DNA of 64,000 nucleotides, taken from Rhipicephalus microplus (taxonomy: Eukaryota > Arthropoda > Arachnida > Ixodida > Ixodidae). Below are positions 61,806-64,000 of the stretch, in pieces. The position numbers were made by a program, and so were the translations under genes. How positions within the stretch are numbered: the stretch's first letter is position 1; every line of letters begins with the position of its first letter. The stretch spans positions 13,212,001 to 13,276,000 of the forward strand of contig NC_134704.1 of NCBI RefSeq assembly GCF_043290135.1, in the 5' to 3' direction. Below the pieces are notes generated by a model, which ran no database searches, was not told where the DNA came from, and saw only the letters and a list, made by a program, of their open reading frames with translations.

Positions 61806-63162
61806 TAACATAAACATTGCATATATATTTAATACACACATTAAGAAAAATGTTTCGTACAGTGAAAACTTCATACAGTGATCATACAATCGACACTTTA
61901 AAGCAGTATAACATAAAAAATAATGATGTAAAGATATACAATTTGTAGCTTCTTATGTTGCAAAAAGGTTGTACAAGTTTCAAAGATTATTGCCAAGAAC
62001 TGTTCTCTCCACAAAAAAAAAAAACGTTAGTGAGGCTGCAGCACTATATGGGTTATCCGTTACAGCTTGCCATCGCGAACAGCGTTTGTCTGCTTCGAGT
62101 TCATGACACTTATAAAAGCAAGGAACAAAAAGGAACAGCTTCTGGGCATAATCCTCAAAGAAATGAAGCATGAAAATAACTCTGAGATATTCCAGTAGAG
62201 ATGAAGGCAAGGCAATTCAAGAATTCCTATGTGACGAATTCCCATGTACAATGCACTTCATCACTTGATCGGTACTGAAGTTCCTCCACAAATCATCTCT
62301 TTCGCGTATGCCTGTCTCTCTAAAATATGCATTCACGCATATTTGTTGGTGTAGTCGCAGATCAGCTGCGCAGTGGAGGACAGCTGGAAAAAATTGACCG
62401 CCCGGACAAAGCACCGTGCATTACTCTGAAGCGCGCCTTCGACTTCGACCCTCAGGTTTCGTCTCGAAAGAAACTGCACACGCTTGATAGATGCCGGCAA
62501 GGAATCATGTCCGTAGGAAGTTGAAGCCCTCTCTGCCACCTGTAACTAGTAATTAGACAACAAAATGTGCACCACACATACAGCTGACACTCAGTCGCTC
62601 GATGTGGCAGCTTGACTTGATGCATCCTCATCATCGGTGCTGAAATGTGATGGGTTAACATCTTCTCCAGGCTCAGTGCTGCTTTCATTCTCAAAATCTG
62701 TTGTTTATGCGCTTAATTCGTGAGAAACGTGTCGTCTTTTGGGAACATCCACACGGGAAAACGACGCACTTACGCAACAACCTGTGTGGAAGTGATGACA
62801 CCCCCCTGTGAAGTTGTTTGCGCCTCATGGCGCACATGTCTCGCGCAAAAGCCGCATTTAGGGGTCGCAACTATCGCGCGATAGGTGACATTGTGTTCGC
62901 GAGTTGACCACCACTATCATCATCATCATGATTGTTAGAGCAGAAAAATACGCCGGCAATGACACCTGGCGGCAGGCAAGCCTTGGTGGCGGCAGAGAGA
63001 GTTGAGCGAGTCTCTTCGTCTGGCAGTGTTTCACGAGAACGGTTGTCTCTCGCAGGGCGACCCCGGTGCACAGCACCGCGGGCCGTCTGCCGGGGTCCTT
63101 GTGGTGAGTCTTTTTTTTGAGTCTTAAAAAGAAACTCACTTTCTGGGGAGTTTCTTTTTAAA
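61806..63162. other. intergenic, unassigned
   Basis: AT-rich to about 62.7 kb, then GC-rich. No recognised frame. A 14-bp perfect hairpin (ttaaaaagaaactc, 63124-63161) closes the stretch. Confidence 0.4.
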
Positions 63163-64000
63163 CAGTCAAGCCTACATATAACGGCCCCATTTAAAACGAA
63201 CTTTCGCTTAAAACGAACAATATCCGCGTGACCATGAAAACATACATTGGTTCAATGGCACAAAATCGCACTTACAACGAACGTCTCCGAGCCCCGCCGA
63301 TCAGTTACAGCAAACGGAGTCGGCGCCCAAAACTTACCGGAAAACCACTTTCGACCACCGATCAGGCATAGGTGCCCATGCATTTTTATTGTTAAACGCT
63401 GACCCTGCCTCTGCTCCGTAGTAGTTGCCGCTCTTCCCGACCGCTTTTTGTTATGCACCCCTCCGTCCTTTGTCCCCCCGGTACTCTGAACACCCCACAT
63501 CGCCAGACGAAGCCCGTGTTTTCACACTGCCACCGATCTTTCGAAGATCGGTCGGCCATCTACCCGGTTTTTGATCACTGGTACTGCCGTTGGCGTCACC
63601 CGCCTGGAGTGACCAGACCATTTGCCAACATTGTCAGCCACCGACTGCATCCAATCGTCTGCGTCTAGTGCACGCGCGTACGCTACCCCACCGACTCTGA
63701 TACATTTGCGATTCATTTCGTGATTAGGACTTGTTCTCGCTCACTTTGCACTCAACTCAGCATGAGCATGCCCTCTGCACGCACGCGGAAGCGCGATAAC
63801 GGCTGTTAATTTGCGCGAAACGAATCGTGCAATATCGAAGTTGGTGAGGCAAACCCATTGGCGTAACAAAACAATTTTTTGACCACGGCCGCCGATTCTT
63901 TGAACAGCGCCGCGCGCACCAATCCAGACGGCCGTGCTTTGACGCCTGTGCGTGCAGGCACTGTTTCAAGTTTTTCTACGTGCAAGTAGCACATTTCGTG
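63163..64000 (+). mobile_element. Tigger/pogo-like DNA transposon, 5' part (probable, runs off the window)
   Basis: Starts cagtcaagcctacatataac, with repeated ttaaaacgaac words usual for Tigger ends. Near 63761 a start reads MSMPSARTRKRD and then stops, like the degraded beginning of a Tigger transposase. The right end is outside the window. Confidence 0.55.

Noticed and set aside
1..64000. CRISPR arrays, bacterial operons, riboswitches
   Set aside because: No regularly spaced repeats of the right size and no prokaryotic gene organisation; the split genes and SINEs show eukaryotic nuclear DNA.

Overview
The window looks like nuclear DNA of an ixodid (hard) tick. Supporting signs are a long split gene with short exons in AT-rich introns, several tRNA-derived SINE families with tick-like bodies, Tigger-like and hAT-like fragments, and retroelements of the kinds that fill tick genomes. 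The species cannot be named from the sequence alone.

The only large host gene is on the minus strand. It is the central part of midasin (MDN1/Rea1), the giant AAA+ ATPase of 60S ribosome maturation. About 30 exons run from 50699 (upstream) down to 2817 (downstream). The first four carry the end of the AAA ring (motifs CFEW, VLDRLNGLLEPDG, DPKNGEISRAMRNR). The rest encode the long helical linker. Reading phase is continuous over every junction except around one weak exon near 9.4-9.5 kb. One intron uses a GC donor. Neither the N-terminal AAA domains nor the C-terminal acidic and MIDAS regions are visible here.

On the plus strand at 57.6-59.0 kb lies part of an unusual class A (rhodopsin-like) orphan GPCR gene with two clear exons. 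Just upstream (55.08-57.47 kb) is a Penelope-like retroelement inserted as a near-perfect palindrome: two 1162-bp arms in opposite orientation, a 25-bp spacer, and one 11-bp target-site duplication around the whole unit.

The introns are full of mobile DNA. There is a full-length, ORF-intact non-LTR retrotransposon (23639-29486) with ORF1 (three CCHC knuckles), ORF2 (endonuclease, RT, RNase H) and an 11-bp TSD. There are also a 1.2-kb solo LTR with 5-bp TSD (51010-52222), a hAT-like element with an exact 8-bp TSD (9734-10566), a second TIR element (7517-8371), a CR1/L2-like LINE (38.5-39.85 kb), an RTE-like fragment (17.6-18.3 kb), MITEs, a foldback-like structure (32.4-33.6 kb), and at least three SINE families. 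A plus-strand core promoter with a short ORF and a 61-bp tandem repeat carrying duplicated splice donors sits at 29.8-30.1 kb.

Midasin and the GPCR are not functionally linked. The remaining sequence is intron or intergenic DNA whose structure is set by repeat insertions. No bacterial-type operon, CRISPR array, rRNA or functional tRNA gene was seen.
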